This document shows positions 28,340-40,900 of a stretch of 64,000 nt of DNA, piece by piece (position 1 is the stretch's first letter; every line of letters begins with the position of its first letter). Source of the DNA: Scatophagus argus (Eukaryota; Chordata; Actinopteri; Scatophagidae). The notes beneath the pieces were generated by a model. It saw only the letters and a program-made list of their open reading frames with translations, was not told where the DNA came from and did not search any database. The translations under genes and the position numbers were made by a program. The stretch covers positions 7,556,055 to 7,620,054 of the forward strand of contig NC_058508.1 of the NCBI RefSeq assembly GCF_020382885.2. Reading direction: 5' to 3'.

Positions 28340-28760
28340 TAAAATTAAATGGTCCTTTACTCAGGTAAATGTCCCAGTGTATTAATGTAAAAGTACTCAT
28401 CATAAAAGCTACTAATCCCATCTAATCCAAATAAAGTACTAAAGTATTATTCTTGACTGACGGATAGATTGCTCAGGCCTTTTGTCTATGCCCAGCTCCA
28501 TGTTTAATTTGAGTCCAGCCCTGGAGGTTGTTGCTTGAAGAGGACAAATTTTATTATTATTATTATTTTATTATTATTTCATTTATTTGTTTTTCTGAAA
28601 TACTGTATAATTTTACAGTTTTGGCCCTTGAGCAGAAAAGACACCCCATTACTAAATGGTGTCACAAGCCAAGCATGGTGAGATAATTAGATAAATGTAG
28701 CAGAGTTAAACAAACCTTAAACTAACGTACAGTATGAATACTTTCCACCACTGATTTAAT
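28340..28760. repeat. Fragments of an 'aaaagtact' dispersed fish repeat
   Basis: Phrases at 28353-28440 ('tttactcaggtaaatgt', 'taatgtaaaagtactcat') and at 28725-28752 ('gaatactttccaccactg') look like the two ends of a dispersed repeat recalled from teleost genomes. A related copy occurs at 45236-45500. The middle (28540-28620) is ATT-rich. Confidence 0.45.
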
Positions 28761-29103
28761 GTACAGAAAATATAATTCAACAGTCAACTGAATAATGATA
28801 ATAATAATAAAAATAAAATTATAAAAATTTCAAAGAAAGAATAAGAAAGAAACTTCCTGTGGTTTGGTGCACATTTTCTGAGGGAGAAAGGAAAATGTGG
28901 GATCTTGACCTTCTGAATTCCTGTTTCCGGCCCTGTGCCGGACTGCAGCTGACAAATGTTGCTTTTGCCCACTTTTCAGATATTACGCTTGTTTATAACA
29001 TATTATTTTTTTCTGAAGGTAGTATAACATGAATAACCTTCTTCCTAACAATTCGTGTTTTGTTATTGCGTTTGCTTTTCTTACAGGCCATACACTCCAA
29101 CAT

Positions 29104-29589
29104 TATAAAAGTCACACCGGAGAAGACAGTTGGAAGTATAAGCCAAACTGAGGCACAAGAAAGTGCCGTTATGTTGTGGGGAGGGACTGCTGTTTGCTGG
29201 TGTGTTATCACCAGCCAGGATAAGAGGAAAGGGGAGGGGAGGGGAGGATAGGAGGGGTTACAAACCCAGTTCCACGGAACATCCTGCAACACGTCTGAGA
29301 CTCGGAACAAAACTCTGTGCACTTTTCCATCTCTGCGTGCTGCGGCACGCGTCGCCTCGTGTTCCCGCCGTGATGGTTCGTTGTTTGACCTTAGGAGAAG
29401 TCCCGACACTTTAGACAAAGTCATTCGGTTGTTGTTGTTGTGTACGTGACCTGTTGGATTTTTTTGCATGTTTGGACGCGCTGCGGTGGGACATCCGGAA
29501 TGGGGACGCCGTAGGAGGAGGTGGCGCTCCCGGGTGTGCTGTTGGTAAATAGCACCGACACGCGCGCACACGGAGAGTCTGCGCGCGAG
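29104..29589 (+). promoter_or_regulatory. Putative mmd2 promoter and 5' UTR
   Basis: A TATA-like box (tataaaa, 29104-29110) precedes a G-rich run (29230-29262) and a GC-richer segment that reaches the mmd2 start codon at 29590. The segment just before the ATG is CpG-rich (cgcgcgcaca, gcgcgcgaga). The transcription start is not known. Confidence 0.4.
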
Positions 29590-29749
29590 ATGGACTTAAA
29601 GAAGACAAAATTTGGAAGGTGAGTTTTATTTTCTCGCGGAAGTTTGACAAATGCTAAGATCAGGCACGATATTTTTCATGTGTGACAGATCCTGTTCATC
29701 CATGCGCACTGACGCGCTTGCACAGGCACAATCAGAGGGATGTTATAGA

Positions 29750-29780
<31 letters not shown>

Positions 29781-30267
29781 CAGAGAGAGAGAGAGAGAGA
29801 GAGATGTAACAAGCTAGGAAACCATTACTTTTGTTACTACTGAAGTGCCCAAACCACCAGACCAACAGAGCTGAAGAGTGTTTTCACGATTCCATTTCAG
29901 TTTAATTATCAGGATCTCTGTTCGTGATTCTTCTGCATCCACCTCATCCATCTTTCCATCTTACACACACAAGAGTTTACAGTATCGCTGTCACACCGAA
30001 TTCTGCTCGGGTGCATTCATCAGTCATTGGCCTATAGCCTACATTTATGAATGTCTTCCAGCATTTGTGTGTGTGTGTGACAGAGAGAGAGGGAAAGAGC
30101 TTGTGTGTGTGTGTGTGTGTGTGTGTTGGTGTGTGCGTGCACGCATGCGTGGGTAAAGGGGAGATGGCAATAATCGTGAGAACCAGAGTTGGAGTCTCAG
30201 AGGAGAAGAACATGATCTTTGCTGTAAAAGGAATAGCCTTGGAGTTACAGAGAGCATATACAATATA

Positions 30268-30320
<53 letters not shown>

Positions 30321-30616
30321 TTATAGTGTACACTATCCTGCCATGATCCACAGGTTCTGATCCTCTTAGATGCAACCGATCCTATTAATGTATGGAATGT
30401 ACTGTAATGGGCTTTTATAACTAAACACCTGCTTTGTGAGGTGACAACATGCCACACACACAAACGAACCACATGAAACGGGCAGGAGGGAAGAAAAAAG
30501 TTTGTGAAAGACAGAATCCATTATCTGAACAGAAAAAGGAGAAAGCTGGGCTGATGAGAACAACAATGGTGCCTCTGATCAGATCCTGTGAATCCCTGTC
30601 CCTTCCTTTCAGTTCA

Positions 30617-30652
<36 letters not shown>

Positions 30653-31786
30653 AGAGTTCTGTCATAACCGATTAGAGGACATCAGACTGTTACATTCAGG
30701 TCCATTGATAGCTCTACAATACCACAGCAGTGCTCAGAAAATACAGTTCTCTTGTGGTGCACTTGGCACAGCCTGCAGGGACAAACAAGAAGAATGGCAG
30801 CTATACAATGATCTAATGTTTCTTAGATGTTTTCTCCTTGTGAATACCACCTTGAGAATGATAGAGTGTGCCTTTTGTAAGAGGATTCATGCAGATGTTC
30901 ACATGTGAGCAGAACTTTGATTACTGTCTATTAACACAGTGACAGGACATCTAGAAAAGTCTACTAAAAGCAGAATAGAGAGTAATACTGAGGCGGTGAC
31001 TTAGAATATTCTGCAAAGTTAGTGTTGGTAAGCAAGAAAAGAGACATGGAAAAAATGTGTGTGTTTGTGGAGGGTGTGTGCGAAAGACAGATGTGTTTGG
31101 TGCATTAGAGAGCCCTAATGATTGTATTATTAACCAAACAGGAAAACACATCTTTTTATGAGGGTTCTGGTGGTGAGTGCACAACACACACATAAGCACA
31201 CACGCACACCTCAAGCTGAAACGCAAAACAAGACAACAAATCTCTGGTCTCTTTCTTCTCCACCAAAGCTCAGACACACTTTACAGATTTTCAAAAGATG
31301 GTGATCGGGAAAGAAAATTCGAGTGCCGTCCTTTTGTCTCAAGTTCATCGCCATAAATTAGTTTGTTCAGCATAAAATCAGGCATGTGGTACATCCTTTA
31401 AGGATGCCTTTATCACACATTGACTTCTTAATTCAGTTTCCTTCCTCTCACAAGATAAGTTTCACTTCAGATGGAGATTATCCTGTGATCTCAGCCAACA
31501 CGTTTTAGAATTTGTCTCAAATGATTCATATCAGGGGTCACTTTTTAACTAAAATCTGTTCCTCTTGAAAGTTTTGAACCCTGAAATTTACTTTTCGGTT
31601 GTCAGGTTGTTGTGTTATGCAAGATGTTTTTCCTGTTGCATTGTTAACAGCAGTGTTTTATAGACTTTAAGGTGAGAGTTGTGACAAATCACACGCCCCC
31701 TTTGTGGTCTTCTTCTGATTCACTTTCTCCTGACTGCTCTCTTCACTGTGCAGAATTAATAGACTGTTACAACAAACAGCTATGAG

Positions 31787-31823
<37 letters not shown>

Positions 31824-31942
31824 GGGAATTTTGAGTGATGCGCAAGTGTGATGATGAGCCATGGACCTAAATGTGTAATCGAATAACACAGATGACTGAC
31901 ACAGACACACCTGTGGCCCCTGTAGGAGAGCCTATGTTCAAA

Positions 31943-31977
<35 letters not shown>

Positions 31978-32183
31978 ATCTTAACGTATAAAATGCGGTT
32001 TCATAACATCTCCAGATGTGTTTTTTTTTCCCTGTAAGCTGGGATTGAGAGATTTACTGCTGATTAAATAGCCTACATAACACAACACGGACACACACGC
32101 ACATGATCAGTAACGATGAGGCACACTAAAATTCAGACAACGTGACATGGATTAGAGACCTGTAAATCCTGCAAGAATGACCA

Positions 32184-32229
<46 letters not shown>

Positions 32230-35200
32230 GGCCTTCATGGGTTCAGCACACAGTAATTTATTAACTAATACAGCACTACCCTGTTTTGCCATTTCTCTCG
32301 TTGCCTCTCCGTCTCCCTCACTCTGACCCCCCGCCTCACCCTCTGCCTCACCTCTCTCAGGTTCATGAACTGCAGGGTCCCAGCCAGTAAGAGATACCAG
32401 CCCACCGAATACGAACATGCTGCAAACTGTGCGACACATGGGGTGAGACGTGAAAATACAAACAGACAGACAGAAGCAAACACATTTCAGAGTCAAACTC
32501 TTTTCTCCAGGCCACCTGGAGTTGATTTCTGTGCGTCAGACTGTGGCACTGCTTTCTGTGGTTAGTGAGTTCATCAGTTCAGAGAAGCCTCTGAAAAGAT
32601 GACAGGATTGCGAGGAATGAGGCAGAATGTGGAGGATTTTTGGCCTCGCCACAGAGGCAGCGGGCTATAATCTGTGATTCACCCTGTAGCTTTCTCTAAT
32701 CTGCTGTAATCCCTGTGCGCTTCCACCCCCGAGAAAGCAAGACAGACAGTGAATGAAACAGACAGTGAAAGATGAAAGAAAACAGAGAGGAAACGCGGCA
32801 ACAATGACCGTAAAGCCTCAAATGGGCTGGGTGAAATCTTTCCATGATACTTGTCCTTTCATTCTTTCAATCTGCAAGCTAAGGCATATTCCCTAAATAT
32901 CAAATGTCATCTTCACTTTTTGTTAGATACAGAATTAGGTAGAGGAATAGTTTGAAATGTTGGTCAATAGTTATTTGCCTTCTTGCTGAGAGTTAGATGT
33001 GAAGGTTGATACCACTCTTGTGTCTACATGTAAACATGAAGTACAGCATTTTTGTTGTGAAACAGCCAGCCTGGCTCCATTCTACAAAATCCACCAGCAT
33101 TTTTGTATGAATTAAACATACAAGATGGAACATGTTATTTAATGAGCTATGGTAGTGCCTGCAGGTGGATGTTGTTACCATTGAGAAGAGTCAGACTATC
33201 TGTTTCTGGTCTTTATGCTAAGATAACTGGTAAGTGGTAGCTAAATTAGCCTACAGACAAAATACTGGTGTCGATCTTCTCTTGGAAGTCTGTCCAAGAA
33301 ATCTAGTGTATTTCTCAAAATGTTAAACTAGTCCCCTAAACCACTGTTTGTCTTGCTTTCAGAGAGAGGAATGTTCATATAAAGAAACCATTTTATGGTG
33401 ACATTTTTGGACAAGTACAGAATCATTTTCCTACAAGAGGATAGAATAGAAATTCTACCTACTGAAATACCTGGCTTCATTTCAAGTCTTTACAAATACT
33501 AGATTTTATATGTTTATTATATGACATGTTGATGCAGTCTTAAAAGATCAGACGAACAGTCTTATATACAAAGTAAAATGCAGTGTGTGTCTCATTAAGA
33601 AATGCAGAGAAATTATGGTTTTGTGACTCTTTTCCAGTTGTGGATCCTCCCAAGTCTTGTGGGCGGGTCTGTGCTCTACTTCTTATCTGTGGACCAATGG
33701 CATCGTGTGGCTGCCTGGCTCTATGGGAGCGGTCTCGCTGGCCTTTTCATCACCTCAACACTCTTCCACACTGCTGCCTGGAAAATCAGCCACCTCCGGT
33801 GTGTGTGTGTGCGTGTGGGGGCGGATGTGCATGTGTGTTTTTACAGATTGTTAATTATGACACAGCCAGAGGGCCAGAGACCAAACAGCAGATGTGGTTG
33901 TCGGTGAAAATATTTCACATCATCTTCAATTCACGCCCACTGAAAGAACATTCACTCACATTAAACAGTAAAACACCGTCTCACAAATAAAGTCAGTTGT
34001 CTTCACAGTTTTGTCCACTTCCCTGTCATAAAATACACTATGATGCAATAGGAACACAAGAAATTGGACAAGATGAAGACACTCGAGGCACAGCTCATGT
34101 AGCTGGCTAATCTTTGAACAAAAGGCATATAGGACAACGAGGCAGGAAAGGGTCAACCCAGAGAAGATAAGTTTACACAGGCAAACAAATCTGACAGGGT
34201 GCAGGAAAGGTTGAGGAAAACATGGCAAAGGTAAAAAAAACACGAGGAATAAACAGCAGGAACAGGATGTAATATTAGACACACAAAGTACAAGACAAAC
34301 TGACCGAGAGTGAGGGGGAATAACACAGACTTAATTACACAGGGGTAATGAGAAACAGGTGAAACATTTCAGCAATCGAAAAGGTGGGGAAAAACAAAAA
34401 GACAGGAAATGAAGTTACAGAAACACCCTTAATCATATTGTAAAAGGACTCATTAGTGTCTAAAATGAGCTCATATAGTCAAACATGAACATGAAACATG
34501 AGTCTGTGTGATTATTATGTGAATAGTCACTACATTCCAGCTCCAGCTCCTCTGGCCTTTCACACCGTAGTACAAAAAGACACAACAAGCTCTGTTTTAC
34601 ATGTTGAAGGACAGGACCAGGGCAAGTAATGCAATACCTTGACATGTACTTAAACAAACTTAAGTAGTCTGAAAAAGGTCCCTAAGCAACCTTTGTCTTT
34701 GCATAGTGATGCTTTTTGCAGGTTGGTTCCTGTTTAGAGATGATTAAGATCTTATTTCTCCTTCTCTTCTCCACTGTGCAGGAAGGTGGAGCAGCGTTTC
34801 CACATGTGCGACAGAATGGCCATATACTTCTTCATAGCTGCCTCCTACTCTCCCTGGTGGGTCATGCGATTGCAGCCAATAAAATGTATGCAGTTTGGTG
34901 GATAATGAAGCTGGTTAACAAGTAGTGACCATACTGATATGTTTCCTTTAGGTTGATGCTGAGAGAGCTCGGGCCCTGGTTGTGCCACATGCGCTGGCTG
35001 ATATGGGTCATGGCCTGTGTAGGATCCGTGTACGTCTTCTTTTTCCATGAGAGGTAGTACAGTTTCTCTTTGTGTCTCTCTGCTCTATTTCCTGGTTTGA
35101 CGTAATTAACCTGAAACCAAACTCCCGTTCTCAGGTGTTTACAGGACTGCTGTTTGAAGCAGGAACAATTACATGGAAAACTTGAGGTATTATCTTTTCA

Positions 35201-36331
35201 CATCACAGTTTTTTTATTTGCAGGTACAAGCTGGTGGAGTTGTTGGGATATGTGGCCATGGGGACTGTTCCTGCTTTAGTCATCCTGTCTATGGTAAGAA
35301 CAAAGGTTTAAGTTTTCTTCTCCAAGCCACTTTTCCGCTGCAACAAGCTTCCTGATATTGTATGGGAATCAGACACTGTCACTATTTACAGAGCCAAACC
35401 GGTGGTTTTGTTTGTTTGAGCCCATTACTGAGTACAAATCGCATCTGGTTACTGTAACATAACTGCCAACTCTGTTCTAACATACATGCTTTTAGGTTGA
35501 CTTCCTCTCCTTAATTGACTCGAGTATAGAGAACTGAGCTTGCACAGACTTGAAACAAACTCATCATTTGATCAGTACTTCGTTTTGATAGTAAATAATC
35601 ACTAAACTAATCACATTCCGATCAGCCTCAGCTGCTTTGGGTTTTGTGCTAATTAGAGAGTGTTAGCATGATGACATGCTAAGCTCACATGCTGCTAAGA
35701 TGCATTTAGCTTAAATCAGTACTGTGCCTGAGGTCAGCCTCACAGAGCTGTTGGCATGCAGATTCTTGGTTGTTGAAAGATACAGTTGACTTTATTCTAT
35801 ATTTCTTATCATCTACAAATCCCTTGAAAAGACAAAAAAACATAAAACTTTAGTATACTTAATAGTGAAGAATAAGTGAAGAGAGTAAAGAATTTGTTTG
35901 GGACTTTTTCTTTAAGGACCACTGTATAATGATCTATTCTATAAGGATGATCTGTTCCCAGAAATTGAATAAAATATTACTAGTTATGTTTCCATACATC
36001 TAAATGCCACAAAATCAACACACTGGAGCTTTAATTCATATTTATGGATAGAACCAAACACCAAATGTACATAGCTGTGTGAGCTGTATGCTCTTTACTC
36101 TGTCATGCTTTTTTTTCTGTCATGTTGCAGGTGGAGCGTGCAGGTGTGTGTGAACTGGCAGTGGGAGGTGTCTTCTATGTGGTGGGTGTAGTCTTCTTTA
36201 AGAGCGATGGCCTCGTCCCTTTTGCCCATGCCATCTGGCATCTTTTCGTTGCAGCAGGAGCGTGCATTCACTATTATGCCATCTGGAGGTACCTGTACTT
36301 ACCTGGACCACTGCTGCACACATCGAGGTGA
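29590..36331 (+). CDS. mmd2: PAQR-family membrane protein MMD2 (PAQR10), complete
   Basis: A seven-pass PAQR protein of the monocyte-to-macrophage-differentiation subgroup. Human MMD2 is reported at the Golgi, where it influences Ras signalling. Seven exons give 239 residues: 29590-29618, 32361-32442, 33638-33798, 34782-34856, 34952-35053, 35224-35293, 36131-36331. The N-terminal [11 protein letters not shown] segment (residues 26-36), the SxxxH motif (S77/H81) and the HxxxH motif (H206/H210) are the conserved polar residues of the PAQR metal site. [15 protein letters not shown] and ERYKLVELL favour MMD2 over MMD, and the neighbouring genes agree. Intron 1 (2.7 kb) is microsatellite-rich. Intron 2 carries a fold-back element. 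The last intron (35294-36130) contains a dispersed TTAGC-type repeat. Introns 3-5 contain nothing recognised. The first exon is only 29 coding bases, so an alternative first exon upstream cannot be excluded. Confidence 0.93.
29753..32224. repeat. Cluster of GT and CA microsatellites in mmd2 intron 1
   Basis: GT arrays lie at 29753-29780 (followed by GA to 29804), 30103-30125, 31791-31821 and 31946-31977. CA arrays lie at 30270-30317 (about 24 units), 30620-30646 and 32186-32224. GT and CA runs on one strand are complementary, so the intron RNA could pair over long distances. No other feature was seen in this intron. Confidence 0.9.
32945..33350. mobile_element. Fold-back (inverted-repeat) MITE-like element, two-arm copy
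   Basis: The left arm (about 32945-33060) reads 'ggaatagtttgaaatgtt... cttcttgctgagagttagatg... gttgatacc'. The right arm (about 33200-33350) reads the same motifs on the opposite strand, ending '...tttctcaaaatgttaaactagtccc'. This gives a roughly 400-base imperfect palindrome with arms over 100 bases. The termini resemble a short non-autonomous element common in percomorph fish. It lies in mmd2 intron 2 and has no coding capacity. Confidence 0.65.
35623..35775. repeat. Dispersed TTAGCATG-type teleost repeat in mmd2 intron 6
   Basis: The segment contains 'gtgctaattagagagtgttagcatg', 'catgctaagctcacatgct' and 'gcctcacagagctgttggcatg', which match a repeat seen widely in fish introns. It is shortened relative to copies that I recall. 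No coding capacity was seen. Confidence 0.55.
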
Positions 36332-36639
36332 CCAGCTGCTGAGATCACATGGTGCCACTTCACATGGCTGACTGAGAGAAGTGTATTTTACTGTGTATTT
36401 GACCGCTGTGTGTTGATTACTACTGCAATGACTTGTGCAGTTCCTTCTGGAGAGGTGATGTAGAGATGATGTGATGAGTGTCAGTGCTTACTGAATCACA
36501 TCAGAAATTCCCTACAGAGGGGACCAAAACCCTGGGACATTCGTACTGTTAACATGCGACATGTTGAAACTGAGCTGAGTAACAGCATTGGGTATGATTG
36601 TTCATTTGTGCTCACCTCATGGCAAATGTTTGTAGTTTA

Positions 36640-36802
36640 ATATGCCAGAAAGTTTACACATTTTAAAAAATGCACTTATTTTCTTTCTTGCCAAGAGCTT
36701 CATAGGACTCTCATATATAGACATGGGAATGATACCAAGTTTCTTGTCTAACTCAGCAAGAATATGATTAAAATTAAAATATTTCACTATTCCTTTAACC
36801 AC
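36640..36802. mobile_element. Compact fold-back MITE-like element in the mmd2 3' UTR
   Basis: The left part (cacattttaaaaaatgcacttattttc, ttcttgcc) and the right part (ttgtctaactcagcaagaata, atttcactattcctttaa) are imperfect reverse complements. Their termini match the element at 32945-33350. At about 160 bases this is an internally deleted copy. It lies about 310 bases after the mmd2 stop, so it is probably transcribed in the 3' UTR. Confidence 0.55.
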
Positions 36803-37511
36803 ACATCTCTGAACTGAGCTGATGAGATACAGTCTTTGATTACGCCTCCTAAATAATGCTCGGCTTGTAAACTCCTCCCTTTCTGTACTCCAACCATAGA
36901 TTATGTGCCAAAACTTACATACATGTGCTAATCCCCACTTTCACATAATGGAATTCACTGTCATTTGCTGTCATTTTATTTCAGCTATGGCTGAAATAAT
37001 ACAACCAACAATCAACAAACATTTCACCAAAAAAAGTTGATATTTTGGAACTTTTCTTTTTAGCTGTTACAGCTTCAGCCCAATATCCTATATGTTCCTC
37101 TGAGAGTACTTGAGCTTAAAGTCACTATATAATCTCTGGATAACACACTGATATGAATTAACAGTCACTCAGCAGACAGGCTGTAATTAAGTCTGAAACT
37201 GTTATCTGTTGAGGATAATGGGGCTCTGTACAACTGGCCAGTTTGTGATTCTTTTGTGAATTATATTTGTCATAATCAGCCTCAGAGTCAATTCTCTTGA
37301 TTTTACTGTAATGCGATTTGCAACATGAAAAGTATAATCTAAGACTATCATTAAGCTAAGGTAACACTAACTGTATTCTGGATCAAATGAATTATCTAAG
37401 AATATCAAGGATACTTACATTGATAATCTTGATTAGAGGACTATCATTATGTGTTACTTTGTTTAACTCATGCACCATCAACCTTGTGCATCTTTGTCAG
37501 CAGTAGTGATG

Positions 37512-37714
37512 AATAAAGTTAAACGTGAAGATTATGCAAATTTTTATACTTCGTGCACTGTGTAGATCACACCTGCAGGTTTTCTCTAACCTCTAATAGT
37601 TAAACTGTTTCTGATTTAGTTTCAGAAACAGAGCACTTACTCAGGAAGTGACCATTTCTTTCTTTCTTTTTTTTAATGAGATGATCTATTTTGTTAAATT
37701 TTCACTGTAATAAA
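37512..37714 (+). terminator. mmd2 polyadenylation signals
   Basis: AATAAA occurs at 37512-37517 and again at 37709-37714, giving mmd2 a 3' UTR of about 1.2-1.4 kb. The distal signal lies only about 110 bases from the opposing ap5z1 signal at 37822-37827. Confidence 0.5.
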
Positions 37715-37821
37715 GAAAAAACACTATATAACATTGAGAGAGTCTGTGTATTTTATGGATGCAAAATGGGATCATTTTGGAAAAATGCTTCGTCACACCA
37801 AGTTTCAGCCAAATCATGTCA

Positions 37822-37827
37822 TTTATT
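37822..37827 (-). terminator. ap5z1 polyadenylation signal
   Basis: Reverse-strand AATAAA (tttatt on +) lies about 120 bases downstream of the ap5z1 stop at 37946, the first such signal after the stop. The two convergent genes therefore end within about 100 bases of each other or overlap. Confidence 0.55.
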
Positions 37828-37945
37828 TACAAAAATAAGGTGCAAAAATCAAACAAGATTCATTCGGAAAATCATTCCATTAGGGATTTGTTTTTCTTTA
37901 CACTGATGCATTTCCAAGTGCAGTGTGTGTGTGTACAAATACATG

Positions 37946-40900
37946 TCACTGTGAGTGTGTGAGGTTGGTGAGGACCCGCAGTCGTAGTGGCATGGCCACA
38001 TTGGTGTCTCTGTGCCACTGGGGTGATGTGACATGTGGAGCTGGGGTCAGGACGCTCTGAGCCACACCAGGGGCCTTCAGCAGCGACCACAACTCTTCGC
38101 CTCGTGTTACTATGGAAACAAGGTCCTCTTTATCGGAGCACCAGGCAACTGATCCACTTCTTGTTACCGTTCTTAATTTGGAGAGGAACAGAGACACCCT
38201 AAAACAGACATAAACACACAGTTACATTACATGACATATGTCTGTTTGAAAAATCATTAAAAATTAGAAAGCATGGCTGTCAGTCACCTGGGTATGAGGT
38301 CATGTGATCGCGACGCCAGTTTAGCCAGAGCACTCATTAGAGTGGTGATGACTCTTGGGGCAGGGCAAACCGCACCAGGTGGTGGGGCAGATGAAGTGAT
38401 CTCAAACAGCACCGCCTCCAGTGCCTCAAAACAGGAAGTGATGAGACTCACGGAGCAGCGAGAGTCACATGACACAGACAGGTATTCTCCGAGCACCCAC
38501 ACCTGAAATCCAGACAAGAGAAATGTTCTTCTGGTGTCCAATTCTGGCACAGTTTTTTCTTTAGTATTATGGTTTAACACATTTACACACGAGAAAAGAT
38601 GCTGAGGTATGAGAAATGAGGTGCAGTGTATTTTGAATGGGAGCCAAAATACATGGAAAGGAAAAAGTATCATCCTTAAATCAGCATGATCATCCCTTCT
38701 GCCACCATAGCTTCATTACCACATGTGTGTAAATTTCCTCTTTGCTGTAGACATTGGCTGTGGCTCCAGCGAATTCCAGCAGCTCGTGAGACTGGTCCAC
38801 CACCAGGGAGGGGTGGAGCTTGCACAGCCTCAGCAGGTGGCAGCTGAACACCCTGCAGAGAGAGAGAGGCGTGAAACAAGTGAGAGATGAGGCTGAGGAC
38901 ATGCAGTATAGAAACGCTTCAGTTCCTCTGTATGTGTTGACCTGTGTATCTCTTTGACGTATTTAGGGATGTTGAGAAGGAGGCTGCTTCTCTCCAGCAC
39001 CACCAGAATCAAATGGGCTAAAAGCTTTTCATCAGCTACCTAAAAAACAAGTGCACACATTACATTGTTGTTGAAGCTATACATTTTAATGTGTAGTAGT
39101 TACAATTGTAATCAACACTTAAACTCTTCACCGTGATGACTGTGTTGAAAAAAATGTGCAACAGCACAGGGACGGTCTGCGCACACTGTACAACTCTTGG
39201 CCATTCAGCAGCCTCTGCTAGCAGCTCATGGAGCGTGCTCAGTCGGTCAATCGTGTCGCCTGTGGAGGGAAAAATAGTAATTCAATTTGCTATGTTTCTG
39301 GAATGACCACATTTCCGTATTTTAAAACCACAATCTTTAAAGGAACAGTTTGCCATTTTCTGTCATGTCTTTACAGTAAATATGAAGCGATCAATAGAGG
39401 CCAGTCTGCTTAGCTTGGCACAAACAGGATATGTCCAAAGGTAACAATATCTGCCTACCAGCACATCAACTGATCATTAATTCATGTGTTATATCTTGTT
39501 TGGTTAATCTGTACAAAACCTGATGTGTAAATATAACAAATTGGGGGTGTTGTGGGCGCTTCATGTGTGGGCAATTATGTTATTGTGATTACCTGAGCCT
39601 GCTTCTCCTCGAAGCAGGAAGAGGAAAAGTCCCCTGAAAGAGGGGCTTCGAAATGCATCTAGTGATAAGAGGCCACGCCCACCTGGCTCAGAGATGGGCA
39701 AACAAGTTGACCTGCAACACACATACACACACACATGCACACACACACACACAGTGAGATGGTGTAAAATGTGTAAAATGTGAACAAATCAGGAAATCAG
39801 TCTGGGCTGTCTGCTCTCATGTGTGCATGCACCTGAGTTGCAACACCAATGTGGCAGAGAGACAGGGCAGGTCCAGCAGAGTGTGGAGAAGTTCCACTGC
39901 AGTTCCAGAAGTCACCAGAGATGGCAGAAGATCTACAAAGTCATCCACCACCGCCGGGCTGTTCCACGCTAACAACTAGAGAGGCAGAGAGACAAGACAG
40001 ACAGCTTGTGTATCCCTTGTGTAACTCCTCACTAGCGTACAGTGGGTATGTGTACAGGATACAAAAATCAAAAGGATCTCTGAGTGGATGTGTTTTCTCT
40101 GGTTTTCACCTTCAGCAGGTTTGGGAAGGAGCGGGTGTACTCAGGTACTCTGAGCTGCAGGCTTTCCAGGTTCAGTCGAAGGAAATGTAAAAGCTCATGT
40201 GCCAGGAAGTGGTCGTTGAACAGCTCAGCAGGAAATCGGCCAAACACCAGCTTCCACACACTCTCACAATCCACTGCAGCCATTTCACCTAGTGAGGTTT
40301 AACTGCACATTTAGCTGTGAAACTGCGTTGATATGCATAAATCCCTATTTATTCTTATGTGAAGGGAAAGAGAGAGACATGAGCACAAGTACATGTTGAT
40401 GTTTACACACAAACACACACACCATGATTGAGGTAGAACTGCGCTATGGGCAGCAGCACTCTGGCAAAAGACAGGTCTGAGCTGAGCCGACCAAAGAGCG
40501 CCTTGATGCAGGGGAATGTTCGGTAGACCAGCGAGGCGTCCTCAAGACACACGCAGTCCAGTATACACACTGCCTCCACCAGACACTGAGACAAGAAACA
40601 GGACAAACAGGAGGGCATAAAATCTGGATGACTGTATGCTGGGACTACAAGGAAAATATGAGTGCTGCGTTTTGCTTTGTTCTTCTGCACCAACTACTGA
40701 ATCTGTAATGAGCAGTTAGAGAGAAGGTGTACAGTGAAATTAATAATAGTAGAGTAACAGAAATCCCCAAGTGAAGAAGAATTCAGCCATGCTCCCTACA
40801 CACAAACAATTACACTACTTTCCTGATAATTCTGAGGGACAAATATTATAAACAGTTATTGTCCTAGAAGTTATAAAATACACCAAACAAATAATTATTT

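Larger units (their letters stand above)
24600..29095. other. Intergenic region between divergent wipi2 and mmd2
   Basis: About 4.5 kb without a supportable gene. It is AT-rich and holds an inverted IRF-like motif pair (25081-25133), a degenerate 44-base tandem duplication (25833-25935), a retroposon tail (about 25940-26040), a GT run (27619-27643) and fragments of a dispersed repeat (about 28340-28760). No conserved non-coding element can be called without comparison. Confidence 0.5.

Noticed and set aside
28993-29571. 192-codon reverse-strand frame over the mmd2 leader
   Set aside because: It lies antisense to a GC-richer promoter/5' UTR, has low-complexity stretches and no recognisable domain.
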